DNA from: Asterias rubens
Taxonomy: Eukaryota > Echinodermata > Asteroidea > Forcipulatida > Asteriidae
Length of the DNA: 64,000 nt
Direction of reading: 5' to 3'
Assembly (NCBI RefSeq): GCF_902459465.1
Contig: NC_047063.1
Span: 15,685,343 to 15,749,342 of the forward strand
Below the pieces are notes generated by a model. The model was not told the origin of the DNA and did no database searches. It saw only the letters and a list, made by a program, of their open reading frames with translations. Positions 1 to 12,776 of this stretch are shown here, one piece after another (positions within the stretch are counted from its first letter, which is position 1; each line of letters starts with the position of its first letter). A program made the position numbers and the translations under genes.

Positions 1-125
1 AGAGAGCTTCCCTTAAAATATTTACTTGCTGAGGTGCTGTAGTTTTTCAGAAATGGGTTAAACAATTTCAACCCCCCCAAAAAATTAATTTAGCATGTAC
101 AACGTATTTATGCGAATCTACTGAA
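1..125. repeat. Dispersed repeat, copy 1 (cut by the window edge)
   Basis: It begins with GAGAGCTTCCCTTAAAATAT and continues through TTACTTGCTGAGGTGCTGTAG to AGCATGTACAACG. The same order of words recurs at 3312-3475, so this is an interspersed repeat. Its class is unknown. Confidence 0.6.
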
Positions 126-1675
126 CTCATTTACTGCAACAAACAGTAAAACAAGAACAGAACAGAAAATTTGATAAAACATGAGAAAACAAGGAAATGA
201 TATCAAAAGAAACAACTAAAACCAAATCAAAACAAATTTAGTTTTGATTTATTATTTTTCTAAGTTGCTAAAACAACCTGTTATCTCCGTCGATAAGTGT
301 ATTTGTTGTATTGTATTATCATTATTCCTTCATGATATTATCCTAAGGTATTTCTATTATTGTCCCGCCCGCCTTCCCCTTTATTTATTTCGACCACTGC
401 ATTTCTGGTATTTACTTTGTATTTGCTTTGGAATGTCTAGTATGCCCCGGGTACCAACGAAGTGGGCGTTGGCTGCTTGGTATATATTCTTGCAGCATAC
501 ACCTTAGGCTCATTTCTGTTCCTGATTCCGTTGTGTTCTGTTCGTGTATACTTTAGTTCTTCTCAGTCATGTAATTTCCCGTAGCCTTCTCCCGTAAGTA
601 ACCTCATTCTGTTTGAAACTGTTATTTCTAGCATTCATTTCCCTCATGTATAAATATCTTTATTTTAACCTTCACATTAAAAACTTCCCTTATGTAAGCA
701 TTTTCCTGTTCGGCTTATTCAGCAAGTTGCCGTTTTTATTATAGTTTCACCTGTGTAATGTTATACACCGAGTGCAAGTAAATGGGAAAAGCTCATCTAA
801 AGGTCTCCGCCGTCTCCAATTTGTACCGTGCATGTGACACAACCCACTTGGTCTTTTAATTTATGTCAAGGACTTGTCACACCAAGTAGGTTTAACTGAT
901 GACAACTGCAGTGCATGCAATGGAAACACTCGAGTAGCACATGAAGTAAAATTATTATTTAAAAGGGGATTAATTTTTACAGGCAACTTGGAGGTAACTT
1001 ACCTAATTGCATCCATAAGAACACTTAAAGGGAACACAAGAGTAGTTGTTCTAAAATAATTTACTAAAGAAATTAATGTGAAAAATTTCATGTTCATGAA
1101 GATTGTGGTAACATGTTTTTTTTATTAATTCGATCAGTTATTTTTGTTTTCCATAACTTCCAAATTAACACAAAAATTAAGTTATTGTCAGCCAATTGCC
1201 CCATGTTATGCCCCTAATGCTGCTTTGTTGCCTGACCCTAGCATTAGACAAGGCATAATAGCATAACCAACTGGTTCAGAGTCCCTCGGTGTGGGGTTGC
1301 TGGAAGAGTCACAATGGATAAATTGTTGATTCCTAACCTAAATATCACTGTTTAAAATAGGAGCTACAAATGTAAGTACCCGGATCTGAGACAATATGTC
1401 AAAATTCAGAAGCACGCTTACTTGTCCGAGCTTTACGTATACTTGCGTGGACTGACTGTAAAGTTCGGCATGGTGGGCACATGTCGTGGTCGCGTGTGTG
1501 AGCTAGATGGTAGAATGTTTGTCTGACATGCAGGTTTTTTAAGCAAAAGTAATATCATTAGTGCGGGATGCTTTTCATACAGCTAAACACTTGTAAACTG
1601 TTCCATGAGTTGTTCCACAAAAATAGATAACTCTTTTTCACTGGAGAGTGAATCTTTGTGTTTTGTTTGTTTTAG
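1..1675. other. Intronic DNA left of the first recognised MET-like exon
   Basis: No exon is recognisable here. The stretch is AT-rich and most likely intron of the receptor tyrosine kinase gene that continues at 1676, because that exon begins in mid-protein behind a clear TTTTAG acceptor. The Sema domain, PSI and first IPT repeat expected upstream in this family are not encoded here and must lie left of the window. A dispersed repeat fills the first 125 bases. Confidence 0.6.
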
Positions 1676-4600
1676 GATCCTGTCTTGGAATCTGTGGATC
1701 CTGGAGTTGGTGGCGTGTCTGGTGGAACAAGGCTGATTCTCACTGGCAATGGTTTGAATGCTGGTAACAACATCACCGTCTTGGTCGTAGGACAGCCTTG
1801 TCTGATTGAAAGGTTCACTTTAAAGCAGATTTTGTTTTATTACTTTGGAAAAAAATTACAACTAAAAAATGTATACATCTTGTAGACTCCTATAAGGTGC
1901 GCCACAAATTGGTCCCATAATTAAAATATTTCAAAAACCTGTCTTAAATGTATGTGTTTGATTAAGTGTTTTGAGTACTTTATCATTAGATATGTACGTT
2001 ACATTATTGATTTGATCCATCAAAAATGGATCCGATATGATTGTACTGCATTAGAACAGTATGATGAATGTTTTGGTTGTACCTTTCCGGTAGTGAAACC
2101 AAGGTTCCCTCACCGCCAAACCAATGGGCCTAAATGTAGAAGAGAATATGATGAAAAAGTCTCAGTTTTAGATGTGGGAGGAACACCCACAACATTAGCC
2201 AGGCACTGGAATCCAAACCCATGCAAATAACTGGTTTAAAGTAGGATTCAAAATGAGGTCAACACATGCGGTTTCCCTATTCTGTCAATATCTTTGTTCG
2301 GTGGTGCCAGTCAGAGGCCAAACAACTGTTAGCTGTTATGTAGCCAGGGATCACACCCAAGTTTACGATACAACCTGGGAAGCGGCAGCCAAGGGATCAC
2401 CTTTTGGGGATGAAACGTTTCTTATTTCAAATATCAAGTTATAAACCACAAGGGAAACTGACTAAAGGACTGAATTCTCTCTCCAACAGTGTGAATATGA
2501 CCGTGTTGATCTGCAACACTGGTGCAGCCGCATCAGTTGGATTGGGAGACGTAGAAGTCCAAATAGATAGCGTCTTTTTATCCAAATCTCAAACCTTCAC
2601 CTACGTGGAAGATCCTCGACTGGAGCGTATCTCCCGAAATAAAGCCATTGTGAGGTAAGTTGGGTATCGTGTGATGACAGGTTTACCTCTCATTTTCTTG
2701 AAAAACACAGGGCCAACTTTCGTCAAGCATGTAAGCACAAAAACTTGCTAAGCACAAAAAAGTATTGCTTATCAAAAAGAGGTTACCAGCTAAAATTACA
2801 TTAGGTTTACAATGTTAGGACTGGTGCCCCACTCAACTTTTGCTGCGTTACAGTTTTAATAAATTGCCCAGGTCACCAGTAGAGTCTCATAATGCCCATT
2901 TGTTATTACTGTTTCGCCTCTTGTTTTAATAGATCAACAGATAAATGTATCGCTATGTATTTTTTTGTCGGCCCAGACTGAGAGAGTTAATATGCCAGCA
3001 TTTGTTTTCTTGTTTCATAACTCCATAAACTTCTTTTATGATTATCTTTGTAGCGGTGGTCAAACCATTTTAGTCTTTGGTATGTATCTTCAGTACATCA
3101 GAGTAGTGCAGATGAGGGTCACAATAGCTGATACAGAGCTAGAAGACAACGTCTATATGGTGGTATGCCATCTCTTATACCCTCTTCTCATCCTCTGGCA
3201 TTTTCACATCCATGAGGCTCAACATATGCCTATCTCAATTTTTTTTTTCTCGACACAAAACACAGTGTGTGCACAGATTTACTCTTTTAATGTACAGGGT
3301 TTAAAAATATAGTGGTAGAAAGCTTCCCCTAAAATATTACTTGCTGAAGTGCTGTAGCTTTGGAGAAGTGAGTAACACAGTTTCACAAAGTTCACCAAGA
3401 CAGTTTTTGACTCATTGAGACAAGTTTTATTTGAGCATGTACAACAGATTCAAGAAACTCTTCTGAAATTGTTGCTCTGTGTTTCTCGCAAACTTTACGA
3501 CGAATGAAGCTGAATCATTACAGATGAATTACATCTTCACTAACAGTAATAGTGGGGATTCATGTCATGGCCAAAACTTTTATCTACAAAAGGTATCAAA
3601 ACACTTAAAGAGAACTCTCATTTCAGTACAAGTGTCAAATGCCACAAGGTTTTTTTCACTTGCCCTTCCAGATTTCCTGCCTCAGGAAAAGTCAAAAACT
3701 GATCTCTGTCTATGGTCTTTGGTCTGTGGTCGTAATGGGTGGATGTGGCTGTGGCTGCATATAGGTTGCATGCATGAGGATTAATAATAAGTTATCAATA
3801 TTTCAGGCAAAGTAGACCTTCTGTACATGTACAAACATTAAAAATGAATTAAAACAAAAAATAAATAAAACAAAAAATAAATGCCCAGGAGAGCATAAAA
3901 GTAACAAAAGGGCATATTTCCTCCAAACCCAGAAAAGGAAGAATTGAGGCAAGACGGGCGTAGACAAAAAGCACCAATATCCATTTAAAAATCACAAAAC
4001 AATAAAAAGGCCTATAAAAGAAAAAAAGAACACAGTGAAACATAAACAATAGCTTTAAAAAAAAAAGGCAATCCTAGACAGTATTCTCAAGCTTACATAC
4101 AAATTCCAATATAGGGGGGCACATTGCAGATTGTTTAACAATCATGTTGCAGATTCTCAGCAGCAACTAAGGATGATTTCTTATTTTATGCATATTTTGG
4201 ACTACACCAAGTGAGAATGCTGGTCTTTGATAATTTTTATTGTCAAAGGTGTCCATTGCCCTCTAAAGATTTTATTGGCGATCTTCTCTGTTCAGATATG
4301 CACCGTCATCGCAGATGACCTCTGCCGCTGTATTTCTCCAAATATCAACCAATCATCATCCAGAGAATTATCTGATCAACCAATCAGGGCGAATGTAACA
4401 TTCTTCTTGGACAACAAGCTGACGGAGTTGGCCAATGGTGATGAGATTGAGTTCCTCTTCTATCCTGATCCTAAGTTTGAACAGTTTGCCGGAAGGGTGC
4501 GTAACATCAGCAACAGCATGAAGGTCCTTACCATTGGGGTAGGTAAAGTCAAACCTTTTAATTTTGTTGTGAGGTTTCGTATGGTTAATAGATATCGAAA

Positions 4601-7600
4601 GTAGCCCAAGCGCCTTTACATCAAGTTAGGTGTGGGGGTATAAGTAACAACAAAAAAAGAAAGGATAGATTGGGGTGGGGACATTTTTGCTCCTTTGGGT
4701 CCTTGAGGGGGTCATGTGGGGTCTTGACCCAAGCTCAGAGTTCGTCATGTTTGGTATAAAATGAAGGAAATTTAATTTAAATTGTTAACTATTATATTTT
4801 TGTTTTGTCATTTTATCATCTTGTGAAAATTTATCCTTGATTCGAGACATTGGGTCGTATGAATAAAAAGTAGTATTTACTGACAAGTACTAGCAAAAAG
4901 TGAAAGCATAAACTTCCAAGTAGAAGCAATTAGTAAAAGCATCTTCTGTAAGAATAAACCTATTCTTTGACTGCAAAGTATTCACTTAATGCTTTGGAGT
5001 AAATACTTCTGATATACCATGGCTGAATGGCTCTTTAACAAAAGGTTTCCTTTGTATTACAACTTCCATTCACATCTACGTACCCGCTCACACACACACA
5101 GCTTAAGCAGCATTTGATTTAATAGAAACATAGAAATCTTCAAGTCAGCCATGAGGTTTTTATTCTGACAACATTTTGATGAAGACGACTCATCTGGACA
5201 CCCAGAATCAAAACGTTTTTGTTAAGGTTTTAAAACTTACAGCGCTATATAGAGAAGATGAGAGCTGGATATGAGCATAGCTATTTAATTTAAACTTAGA
5301 AGTTTTAATAGTAACATGAATGACATTCTATTGAAATGCATTTAATTGTTTAAAAAATTACCTTTTCTGAGCCTTAATGACCGAGGCATTCATTTCTGAG
5401 CCGAAAAATTGCTTTATATCTTTAAAAAAGCTTGCTTTACTGATACAAAACGTTTTTTTACAAACGGTTTTATTTTATCCTCAGCAAAAATATAAACAAA
5501 CTTGTTTAAAAGCAGTTTGAGTTTGTGTGCATTGTTTCTGTTGTGAAACACTGTGCATGTGTCTATTTAATATTTCAGTGATGTCTTTCATTTGGACTAA
5601 AACATTTATCCTGTGAGGAACATTCATAAACACCGTCATTTATTCAGATAAGCCTTTTACTTCTGTGTCCAAGGTAGCTCTGGAGCCACCTTGAAAAATG
5701 ACCAGTACTTACTAGCATTTTGTAGTATTTTCTCCTTTTTATTCATGTGAAAGTAAATAAGTGCTAAAAAGAAAATGATTTACTTTTCATTAAAAGTAGA
5801 TACTTTTAGCATTTTAGTAAATACTTTCCAGTAAAAGCTTTTACTTCCTTTTATTCATATGGATGGTAGTAAACACTTAAAATTTTCAAGTAAAAGAAAA
5901 TACTAGTTTTTATGCATATGACCCACTGTGCTGGTTAACTTGGAATTAGTTAGCTCATTAAATAGTTTCTTTCTTATGTTAAGAAAACCTTAAAACTATC
6001 ATATTACGTTACTACATCTATATATATATAAAGGATTACATGTGTCAACCCTTGAGGCCACTTTTTATACAATGGAATTGGTAATGTATATAGGCCAATG
6101 GGAGGCACATCTTACAGTTTTGTTGGTAAGCTTAAAAGTCACCTAAAGTTAGTATCCTTTGCAGTTAGTATGCAGTTGGTATCATTTTGGTTAGCATACA
6201 GCTAGTTATATTTTCTCTACCATATTTTTAATTTTTTTTTTATAATCCTTGTAGGGTAGAGACATGAACCTGGCCCTAACCAAGAATGACATCCGGGTTT
6301 TGATTGGTGGGAAAGTCTGTCCAATCATAGATCTTGAAGATGATGAGGTCACCTGCCAAATTCCTGATTTGGCTGATGCTGTGAAAGACCCCTTGGGTTA
6401 TAAAGTAGAGGTTAGTAAAGCCCGGTTCATACTTCCTGCAACTGTGAATGTGATATCAATTTCGAAGTTACAAATTCGCAACAAATAACTTCTGTGAAAC
6501 ATTCGCTGCGAGAGCAGCATTCACAGGCAGTATGAACTGGGCTTTAGTCGTGTGCTTGATGTTCAACTATTAGGTTGCTGGTCAAGTCATCATGGGTGAA
6601 GTGGAGTTATGGCAGTTAAGTCTAATTTTAGCGCAAGCCTAAGTTGGGCTCAAGATTGAGCTTGAGTCCTTTCATGCCAAATTCAAACGCCTGTTTTTGA
6701 GTTCTCAGAAGAAAAAAAAGACTATACTCATGATTTGTCTCTTGAGCATTGAGTTCATGTTAAAGTAGTATTAGTAAACAAGCATGCTTTACTTTTCCTT
6801 AGTATTAGTAAACAAGCATGCTTTACTTTTCCTTAGATTAAGTCATCAAGAGGTATTTGCTGGGATAGGTTACTTTTTTTCTTTTCTTTTTGAAAAATTC
6901 CTTTGTGATTAATGCCTTTGTAATTTGTCAGCGGCTGATATCAACTGGCACTCAAGCTCAAAAACATGTGCTGGGTACCATGCAATATTGACCTCTAGTC
7001 GTCAAATGGTCCTTGTGAGAACTTGGCCACAATTGAACTTTCAGAACTTTCATTGACTTTCTGTCAATGAATTGTTTTGATATTATTTACCATGTACTTT
7101 GTCTTTAACTACAGATCCAAGCTGGTTCCACCTCGACAACCATCGAGTACGTGAACATTCTTCAAGGACCCTTCGCATGGTATGGCATTCTCATTGCTAT
7201 GCTCATTGTACTCTGCATCATTGTTGCACTTATCGTAAAATGCGTACGCCAACAGGCTAAACATGTCGATAACCGCTTAGCAGCAGGCGTTATAGCGCCG
7301 ACGGTCATGTTTCGTCAGAACAGCAGATCAGGTGGTGAGTCAGCCGAAGCAAGAGTTTTACCTCCTCGTACCCTTGCCCATGTCAATAGTGAGTCTTATC
7401 TATTCTATTTCTTGCATGATGTGATGCTTCTAACACATCATCATCATCATCATCATCACAGTCAGGTTTGGTTTTCATTTAATTTTATAGAATAGCACTC
7501 CGCACTAATGACGTCACTTTTGCTCAAAATACCCAGCTGTCAGACAAACGTTTCACCACTTATGCGCATAGTCGGTACACTCGAGTAAACATTAAACATT

Positions 7601-10600
7601 GACACACGTATTCAAGCGTATGTTAGTGAAGTTTTATATGTTTGTCTGAGATTCGGATACTAAGCTTATATTTTTAGGTTTAGTGCTATTGCCCGAGCAA
7701 AGAAACTTGGTTGTGGCAGAAACAGTTTAGCAAAGAAAATGCTTTATCATTATTCATAGCTTGTATAAGGGCCTGTTTTCATGACTGCTTAAAAAATATA
7801 GTGATTATCAAATAAAGTTCACCAGCCAAAACACCTTGCATTGCGTATTGTTTGTGACTGGTTTCCTAGTAATTTCTGCTAAGCAGAAAGCATTGCTTAG
7901 TACCACTCAGCAGTTTCATGAATAGGGCCTGGATCTAAATCTAATTCCACAATACTAAGGTACTAATCTGCACACACTCTCAAACACCAAGGACAGGAAG
8001 AGCATTAGACAAGCAATAAGGTTTAAAGCGTCACCAGCAGAATTTAAAAAGTGCCACAAATTCTGTGCCGTTTATGACTGTTGTCCCAAATTCTCGGCTA
8101 TTGAAGAGATATTTGCTGCTGAGCAATAGAGCTTTGAAATTGAGTCACAAGACTTGTGTAATTTCTTCATATTCCAAGATACATTCCAGCATCTGTTCTT
8201 TCTCAAAGAGAAATTTTCTGATATCAAAACTTCTTACTGTTACAACTAAAGATAGCATCAGCCTACAACAGCAAAAATGTCAGCAAAAATTATGAAACAG
8301 TTTCTAAAGAAAGTTGACAATATTTCCTGTTAATTTATAGACAAGATATTCTTGTCATTGTTAAACAATTCAACGTTTTTTTTAACCAAGTCATTACCAT
8401 TATTAAAAAAAGAGTTATGTGGAAAAACAATTTCACAAGTTATTTTGTTGTTACAGTATTTCAAGACTGTGCCTTAAAGGAACATTTGATCGGACGAGTT
8501 GGTCTATAAAAAAAGCATTTGTAACCGTTTTTTTAATGTAAAATGCATATGGTTGGAAAGATTTCTTAAAAGTAGAATACAATGATCCACACAAATTTGC
8601 CTCAAAATTGCGGGGTTTTCCTTTTACTGTGCGAACTAACACGGTCGGCCATTTATGGGAGTCAAAAATTTGACAAACGGTTACATAACAAATGGTTACA
8701 TAAATGTACGCTTTCAAAGACCAACTCGACCGATCCAAGGCAACGTGTTCCTTTAATCTCATCTTCATAATGTCTACATGCTTGGTGTTTATGTTTTGTT
8801 TGCTATATTGAGTTTTGCATGTGTTTCCTTTCTTTGTTTTATTTGTGTAATATAAATAGGTGAATGTTGTTGAGGTAGATATTTGTGTGTTTTTTTTGTT
8901 TTTTGGGGGGGGGGTTATTTGTTGTATATATTAACTTATTCATGATTAATTGTTATTTTGTTTATTTTATTATTTAAAATGTTGGGGGGGGGGTTCTTCA
9001 ACTCTTTTGGACACCCTGATTGCAAATGGGTTTGGAGTTTTCTTTTATACTGGCTACCTTGTTTCTAATTGGGTTTCTAGTGGTTGGAATTTAAGTGTCT
9101 ATTTTACACCTTGTTTGCAATTGGGATTTGATTGTCTACAATTCTTTGGGAAATAGTTGAGCAATAGGGACACCCTTTTTTATATAAAGCAAATCTGGAC
9201 CCCCTGATTCCAATTTCTGTCTAAAGACCCTGACACATATGTTTTAATCGTTCCCCCCCCCCCCCCCGACTCATTAGACTACATGAGGACACCATCTTCA
9301 TCAGCCGAGGCGGCCTTTGCAGGCACTGCTGATGAGAATAGACCCTTATTGGAGACCATCAATAAAGACTTAGCCATGCTGGTCAGCGAGGTCCTTATCA
9401 CGGAGGACAATCTCAAACAAGGAGAAGTCGTCGGGCAAGGTAAGAGTGGGTTCATTCTTAATTCCTTATTCCTTATTTCTAATTCCTAATTATTTAACCA
9501 CTGCCATGGCAGGAGTCAAATTGGCACAAGAAAATGATAAACAAAGGTGCTCAAGACAACAGAGATGCCGAGTCCAGAGGCCAGCTATGCGTGAGATTTC
9601 TCAAAGCTCACCACAAATTTGCGCTCCTGTTTGTACGGCAGCTCAAGTTGATGATTCTAATAAACTGCGTGCAATCTGAAGATTGTGCAAACATTGTAGA
9701 TTGTGTTTTTTGTACACACGAGCACGATTTGGCAATGCATTGTCGTTAATTTTAATTTTTTTCCCAGCTGGCCCCAATGCGTGAGAAAATGGTTGCTGTG
9801 CGTGTGAGCGTGAGACAGAGCCCAAATGCGTTAGTCTCACGCCTAATGTGGAGATTTGGTAAGGTCTGAGACAGTTACATGAAGTTTAATAAACTACACT
9901 TTGTTGAAAAAGATAACATTTTAGCAGTTTCGTGAAAATAATTTTGTATATATAGTCTGAGCAATCTTGGTGTGATTCTGTAGAGTTACTACTTTCATTA
10001 GGTCCATAGCAGGAGAGTAAGCGATCTGCAAATGACACAGCATGTGTTCTGGGGATGATCAGCTATAGGCTTTGGGGTATGCTGGGTTGGGGGTTGCTTC
10101 TCCAGCAATAGCGACTAGATCTTAGTTGCCTTTGCAGTAAGGTCTGTCATTATAACTCATAAATAGTTCTATAGATCTGATAATTTGTTATGTGGTCTTT
10201 CCAGGGGATGCTTATACGGTACTCACAAGACAGTCTCATAAAATCACAATACTAAGTTAAGCTAATTTGAATTGAATTGAATCACCAGGTCACTTTGGCT
10301 GTGTCTATCTTGGCAAGCTCTGGCAGGAGGGATCCTCATTCCAAGTGGCTATCAAGACGCTGCTCCGCGGCGAAACAGATGACATCTCCAACTTCCTTCG
10401 AGAGGGGATCATGATGAAAGACTTCAAGCATCCGCACGTGTTGCAGTTGATTGGTGTGTGTATCAACAAAAACAACTTGCCGCTGGTCGTACTGCCCTAC
10501 ATGAAAAACGGAGACCTTCTTACATTTGTGCGGGATCCTACAAAGGTAAGTATCCCTTCATGAACGTTGTGTATCTCTAACAGCAATACACACTTGAGTC

Positions 10601-12776
10601 GCCGTCCTCTCTTCACAGTGGTCCACTTCCCAAATGCTAGTTCAAACACCCGTGGACCAGTTAGCTCCAATTGGTCTGACTGGCTAGTTCAGTGTTGATT
10701 ATAGACCATTAATTCCATCTCATTTAAGGACCTCACTGCAAGAGATTTACTGGAGTTCAGTCGGCAAGTGGCAGACGGAATGTCGTACCTGGCCGACCTC
10801 AAGTTTGTCCACCGTGATTTGGCTGCGAGGAACTGCATGCTGGATGACACTCTGCTGGTGAAGATCGCTGACTTCGGTCTCTCTCGGGATATTTACGAGA
10901 GAGATTACTACAGTGCCAAAGATAAAACCGCTAAGCTGCCTGTGAAATGGATGGCATTGGAATGCCTAGAGAGGAGTGTTTACAGCATCAAGACAGACGT
11001 GGTATGTTAACAGTGGGGTGATTTTTCAGGTTTTTCACAAAATCTCTTGTATACCCGTGGAATGTTTTTGAAAGAAGTAAAGTAATCATCCAAATTGAGA
11101 GAGAAATAGTCCAGAGTCCAAACAAGGTGTTGTATTTCTGGTGATGCACAGAGTCTATATACCTGTAACTATCTGTGAGGTTCAGACACTGAAATACAAT
11201 GCAGGGCAGCAAGTCAGTTTGGGGAATTTTTACAGTCATTTTCCCTAACAATAAGCTATCCTGGTTTTACGAAACCAAGGAAACCTCTAAAGTATACATG
11301 TCATCACAAAGATGCTTGTGACCAGATGACAATGGAGAAATGAAAAGTTGTTAAGATGTGGGAGGGAACTGGGGAAAACACAATCGAGTAGAAACTGAAA
11401 ACCCAATCCACACATTAACTCCGGCCCGAGGTGGGATTTGAAAAGGGTCTATAGAAGTGAAAGACAGGGAAAGAAACCACTGGGCCATCTGTATTTCTAT
11501 GGTGTCAGACAGGAGTACCAATTGTTTAGAGTTTTACTGTGTATGTTAAAATTTATATTTGTTTCCTTTCTCAGGCAAATAAAAAATACATAATGCAAAT
11601 CGGTTAAAAACATTTAAATATGCAACAAGAGCAATTAAAACACAGAGGAAGGAAAGAGAAGCAGCTGGAGCCCGAAGGATTGCCTTAACAGAAACAAAGA
11701 GGCTCTCCTCTCCAGCTGGAAGAGAACAACAATAAAATCAAATATAAAAAATCAAGTTTGATCTGTTTTCTTTGCAGTGGTCATTTGGTGTAGTGATGTG
11801 GGAGCTACTGACACGTGGAATGAGTCCATACCCCGCTGTGGACAACTGGGATATCAGTTCCTACTTACAGAGAGGGCGAAGACTCCAGCAGCCAATGCAC
11901 TGCCCCGACCATGTGTAGGTTTTCAATTTTCAAATGTCATCACACTCCAAACCAAATTTTATTTTCAATCCTAAAACTCTCTTCACACTAATTCTCAAAA
12001 ATACATCCGTTTGGAACATTCTTTTGTTCTTTCCTTTATCCCTGCATTTAACAGTTTCCCATAGACTTTGTACACAGATTTCCTTGTGGAGCACCCACGT
12101 CTTAAAAATTCCCTATGGACTTTTTGTTTTTTGTTTTTTTGTCCTTGGTCTCCATAAGGTACTGAAAATTAGCACAAATGATCAGTTTTTCTTCACACAC
12201 TAAAGCAATGTATGTGGTCAATCTAAGGTTAAAAATAAAACACTAGCATGGAATACAAGGTATATTTTCTATAGACCTTATGCATTGTATTCATCCAGCC
12301 GCCATCACAGTATTGGCCAATGAACAACCTCCTTTTGACCTCTAGGTGAGGGCGCCCTACCGAAATGACGTCATGTGCATAAGGTCTATTCTAAGTTGTT
12401 TTGATAAAAGTATCTCTATTTTTTGGTTTTACCCATATACATCGATGTGTGTTAGCACCGGAAGCTCAGTACTTATCCGAGCTCTGTAAAAGAAATCACA
12501 GGCAGATTACTTGGATGGGATTCGAAACCTGACCTTCTAGATAACTACTCTTTATCCACGATGCAAAGTTCCATCTATTAAAATTGAAAATATCTTTGTC
12601 TGTTCTCTCGGTCCACCAGGTACCAGGTAATGTTAGACTGCTGGTCGGTGAGTCCCGTTGACCGACCGACATTTGAAGCTCTTGTGTGTCAACTTACTGA
12701 TATTCTGTCCACACCAACTGACCAACAGACAGAAGAGGATCAGGTTTATCTCAATGTAATACCCAAAATCCACTGA
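1676..12776 (+). CDS. MET: MET/RON-family receptor tyrosine kinase, C-terminal 689 residues (5' partial)
   Basis: Eleven exons join in frame: 1676-1812, 2490-2654, 3054-3162, 4296-4538, 6255-6410, 7115-7388, 9278-9439, 10289-10545, 10729-11001, 11778-11914, 12620-12776, giving 2070 bases ending in TGA. The first five encode IPT/TIG repeats, with two SGG(T/Q) strands and paired cysteines. Exon 6 carries the transmembrane helix ([20 protein letters not shown]) and a basic stop-transfer. Exons 7-11 encode the juxtamembrane region and kinase: GQGHFGCVY glycine loop, VAIK lysine, HRDLAARN catalytic loop, DFG, and an activation loop with the paired tyrosines of MET ([17 protein letters not shown]). 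The short tail has one YLNV, resembling the MET YVNV docking site for Grb2-type SH2 domains. Known members are plasma-membrane receptors; the ligand here is unknown. It could equally be called RON/MST1R, as one pre-duplication gene is expected in invertebrates. The exon-3 end (3150, 3159 or 3162) is uncertain because all three are phase-compatible. Sema, PSI and signal peptide are outside the window. Confidence 0.93.
2250..2465 (-). repeat. S3-type SINE-like repeat
   Basis: Read on the minus strand it shares CAGTTTCCCTTGTGGTTTA and a GTAAACTTGGGTGTGATCCC block with the element at 50590-50870. It lies in the intron just before the exon at 2490. Confidence 0.55.
2712..2845. repeat. M7 inverted-repeat element, partial
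   Basis: It contains TAAGCACAAAAACTTGCTAAG, a GGTTACCAGC block and ACTGGTGCCCCACTC, the words of the M7 family best seen at 18451-18656. It lies in a MET intron. Confidence 0.5.
3312..3475. repeat. Dispersed repeat, copy 2
   Basis: GAAAGCTTCCCCTAAAATAT, TTACTTGCTGAAGTGCTGTAG and GAGCATGTACAAC match the repeat at positions 1-125 in the same order. It lies in the third recognised intron of the MET-like gene. Confidence 0.6.
4200..4266. mobile_element. M1 MITE, right-end fragment
   Basis: ACTACACCAAGTGAGAATG followed by GGTCTTTGATAATT and GGTGTCCATTGCCCT is the degenerate right terminus of M1. It stops about 30 bases before the exon at 4296. Confidence 0.5.
4851..5925. mobile_element. Non-autonomous DNA transposon of about 1.1 kb
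   Basis: The left end TGGGTCGTATGAATAAAAA and the reverse complement of the right end (TGGGTCATATGCATAAAAA) match at 17 of 19 positions. The first and last 150 bases are rich in AGTAAAAG/CTTTTACT words that pair with each other. No transposase frame is seen and no target duplication is obvious. It occupies most of the intron between exons 4296-4538 and 6255-6410. Confidence 0.65.
6419..6544. mobile_element. M6 MITE of 126 bp
   Basis: The ends AGCCCGGTTCATACTTCCTG and CAGTATGAACTGGGCT are inverted repeats. Related copies lie at 31936-32108 and 46391-46555. The left end begins only eight bases after the splice donor at 6411. Confidence 0.75.
6767..6834. repeat. Perfect 34-bp tandem duplication
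   Basis: Positions 6767-6800 and 6801-6834 are identical 34-mers starting AGTATTAGTAAACAAGCATG. The identity indicates a recent slippage event inside a MET intron. Confidence 0.9.
7767..7930. repeat. M7 inverted-repeat element
   Basis: AGGGCCTGTTTTCATGACTG at the left pairs with CAGTTTCATGAATAGGGCCT at the right. The interior has ACCAGCCAAAACAC and TGACTGGTTTCC, as in other M7 copies. Confidence 0.65.
8474..8757. mobile_element. M3 foldback MITE, 284 bp
   Basis: Its right end CCAAGGCAACGTGTTCCTTT is the reverse complement of the M3 terminus. The left end is a decayed version (AAAGGAACATTTGATCGGAC). It shares the CACGGTCGGCCATTTATGGG centre with the full copy at 45656-46042. It is intronic. 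Confidence 0.75.
8900..9270. repeat. Homopolymer G and C tracts
   Basis: There are runs of G near 8905-8914 and 8985-8993 and a run of C near 9253-9267. The C run ends eleven bases before the exon at 9278 and replaces an ordinary polypyrimidine tract. Such runs are prone to assembly length errors. Confidence 0.8.
11345..11490 (-). repeat. S2 SINE, degenerate, minus orientation
   Basis: GTAGAAACTGAAAACCCAAT, GGTGGGATTTGAAAAGG and AAACCACTGGGCCATCTG correspond to the S2 element seen clearly at 46045-46196. The box B is decayed. Confidence 0.5.
12271..12389. mobile_element. M4 MITE of 119 bp
   Basis: ATAGACCTTATGCA at the left and TGCATAAGGTCTAT at the right are perfect inverted repeats. A TGACGTCA site lies near the right end. 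A shorter relative is at 40813-40870. It lies in the last MET intron. Confidence 0.75.

Noticed and set aside
7151..7495. Polyhistidine-ending extension of the MET transmembrane exon
   Set aside because: The histidines come from a CAT microsatellite after the GTGAGT donor at 7389. Splicing to 9278 restores the kinase frame.
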